Of a stretch of 64,000 nt of DNA, positions 63,032-64,000 are shown in pieces. Source of the DNA: Chitinophagaceae bacterium (GTDB taxonomy: Bacteria > Bacteroidota > Bacteroidia > Chitinophagales > Chitinophagaceae). Position 1 is the stretch's first letter, and every line of letters begins with the position of its first letter. Below the pieces are notes generated by a model. The model was given only the letters and a program-made list of their open reading frames with translations, was not told the origin of the DNA and did no database searches. The stretch is from contig JAFMJI010000002.1 in assembly GCA_017853575.1 (NCBI GenBank), forward strand, positions 124,001 through 188,000, written 5' to 3'. Position numbers and translations under genes: made by a program.

Positions 63032-64000
63032 TTATTTATTAAACAAGTCTATTCCTTGCTGAATCCTTCGAATGGTTGAATTTTTTCCAATGATGCTTGA
63101 TATTTCAAATACAGCTGGTCCAAATTTGCCTCCAACAAGCATAATTCTAAAAGGCAGTTGAACATCCCCTGGTTTAAATTGAAGTTTAGTAGCCGTTTCT
63201 TTAAAACATTTTTCAACTTCTTCTGCTGTCCAATTTGGAATATTATTCATCTCTTGAATCAGTGTATGAAAGAATGACGACTTATTTTCATCCCATTTAG
63301 GTTTTACTGCATCAACATCGATTTCAGTAGGATCAATAAAGAAATATTTAAGTTGTGCAACAAAGTCATTCAATAAATGGCAGCGTTCTTTTGTAATGGG
63401 AATTACTTTGTTAAGAATCTTTGAATCAGCATCTATTCCATTGTTATGTAAAATATTTTTTATCAATGGCAGAAGTAATTCATTGTCGCTAGATTTAATC
63501 CATTCCTGGTTATACCATTTTGCTTTTTCAAAATCAAATTTGGCTCCTCCTTTGTGTATCCGTTCAATTGTAAATTGTTGGATAAGTTCTTCTTTCGTGA
63601 AAATTTCTTTACCTGTGCCATCGTTCCAGCCCAACAACGCTAGCATGTTGATGAATGCATTTGGAAGGAATCCCATTTCTTTAAAGCCCTTTGTCATTTC
63701 ACCGGATTTGGGATCCAGCCAATCCATTGCAAATACAGGAAATCCAAGTCTATCGCCATCTCGCTTGCTCAATTTGCCTTGGCCATCAGGTTTTAAGATT
63801 AGGGGGAAATGCGCCCATTTTGGCATCTTTTCTTTCCATCCAAAATACTCCCACAATAAAACATGCACTGGAGCTGAAGGCAACCATTCTTCACCACGGA
63901 AAGCATGTGTGATTTCCATGGAATGATCATCGACAACGACAGCAAGGTGATAGGTAGGCATACCATCTGCTTTGAGCAATACTTTGTCATCAACTAAGTT
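63032..64000 (-). CDS. gltX: Glutamate--tRNA ligase, 3' part (cut by window edge)
   Basis: Class I synthetase that charges tRNA-Glu. The visible 322 residues, entering from the window edge with [20 protein letters not shown], contain the substrate loop [25 protein letters not shown], the KMSKS-type motif KLSKRDGD and the helical anticodon-binding domain. The N-terminal part with the HIGH motif lies beyond 64000. The first gene of a minus-strand run, it is followed by the B12-binding, enoyl-CoA hydratase and fumC genes with gaps of 5, 9 and 23 bases. Confidence 0.95.
   Translation of the reverse strand, partial: NLVDDKVLLKADGMPTYHLAVVVDDHSMEITHAFRGEEWLPSAPVHVLLWEYFGWKEKMPKWAHFPLILKPDGQGKLSKRDGDRLGFPVFAMDWLDPKSGEMTKGFKEMGFLPNAFINMLALLGWNDGTGKEIFTKEELIQQFTIERIHKGGAKFDFEKAKWYNQEWIKSSDNELLLPLIKNILHNNGIDADSKILNKVIPITKERCHLLNDFVAQLKYFFIDPTEIDVDAVKPKWDENKSSFFHTLIQEMNNIPNWTAEEVEKCFKETATKLQFKPGDVQLPFRIMLVGGKFGPAVFEISSIIGKNSTIRRIQQGIDLFNK

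Noticed and set aside
63396-63926. Plus-strand open frame of 176 codons
   Set aside because: It is antisense to gltX, with no upstream promoter or recognisable protein.

Overview
The window is a chromosomal segment of a member of the Bacteroidota, most likely a Chitinophagaceae-like bacterium. The evidence is the AT-rich sequence, the near absence of Shine-Dalgarno sequences, and at least 17 copies of the Bacteroidota -7 promoter element (TAnnTTTG or close variants) just upstream of genes. The gene content agrees: a large Oar-like TonB-dependent receptor, ftsX-DUF3098-uppP, split transketolase, a stand-alone methylmalonyl-CoA mutase B12 domain, and twin-arginine Gfo/Idh/MocA and TIM-barrel proteins. 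Coding density is very high. No stretch above 300 bases lacks a gene; the longest gaps are about 250 bases (19788-20037) and 222 bases (54433-54654). I saw no rRNA, tRNA, CRISPR array, insertion sequence, integrase or phage gene.

Layout. 15-1063: secreted cyclophilin and a small conserved protein, divergent from serS (1142-2413). 2414-7083 (minus): POT peptide transporter, OPT oligopeptide transporter and an AlkB-type alkane monooxygenase, arranged as one operon. 7138-8418: purD. 8519-14347: the cell-shape operon mreB-mreC-mreD-mrdA-rodA, followed by a metallo-hydrolase. 15200-17793 (minus): transketolase C-terminal subunit, ECF sigma factor, putative anti-sigma factor and a small periplasmic protein, ending in a strong terminator. 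17862-19787 (minus): rfbA-galE sugar-nucleotide genes. 20038-23133: TonB-dependent receptor. 23200-24968 (minus): PhoB/PhoR-type two-component pair. 25092-28995: a large secreted protein with a possible caspase-like C-terminus, then an MsbA-type ABC exporter. 29062-33155: atpB-E-F-H-A.

33253-38844: sialate O-acetylesterase, Gfo/Idh/MocA oxidoreductase, formylglycine-generating-enzyme-like protein, a sugar isomerase and a small outer-membrane protein. 38879-42678: pdxA (minus), divergent from ksgA, a 2-hydroxyacid dehydrogenase, greA and a HIT protein. 42679-45138: ruvC divergent from a flippase-like membrane protein, then a DUF3108 protein. 45139-49272 (minus): ftsX-DUF3098-uppP-MFS-metallo-hydrolase. 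49375-53227: leuS and ruvB. 53238-54432: orphan response regulator divergent from a GroES-like gene. 54655-58681 (minus): copper P-type ATPase and recQ. 58718-60396: tsaE and alanine dehydrogenase. 60409-64000 (minus): gltX (cut by the window edge), B12-binding protein, enoyl-CoA hydratase and fumC.

Most genes are housekeeping: translation (serS, leuS, gltX, ksgA, tsaE), wall growth and division (mre/mrd/rod, ftsX, uppP), energy (atp, fumC), recombination (ruvB, ruvC, recQ). I found no compelling new multi-gene system. The points most worth following are the greA leader, where a promoter element is followed at once by an intrinsic-terminator-like hairpin; several promoter elements so close to start codons that transcripts should be nearly leaderless; three convergent gene pairs fused at the same TGATTA stop-stop hexamer; a hairpin between atpE and atpF; the nested inverted repeat at 34641-34799; the possible caspase-like protein at 25092; and the alkane monooxygenase tied to peptide transporters.
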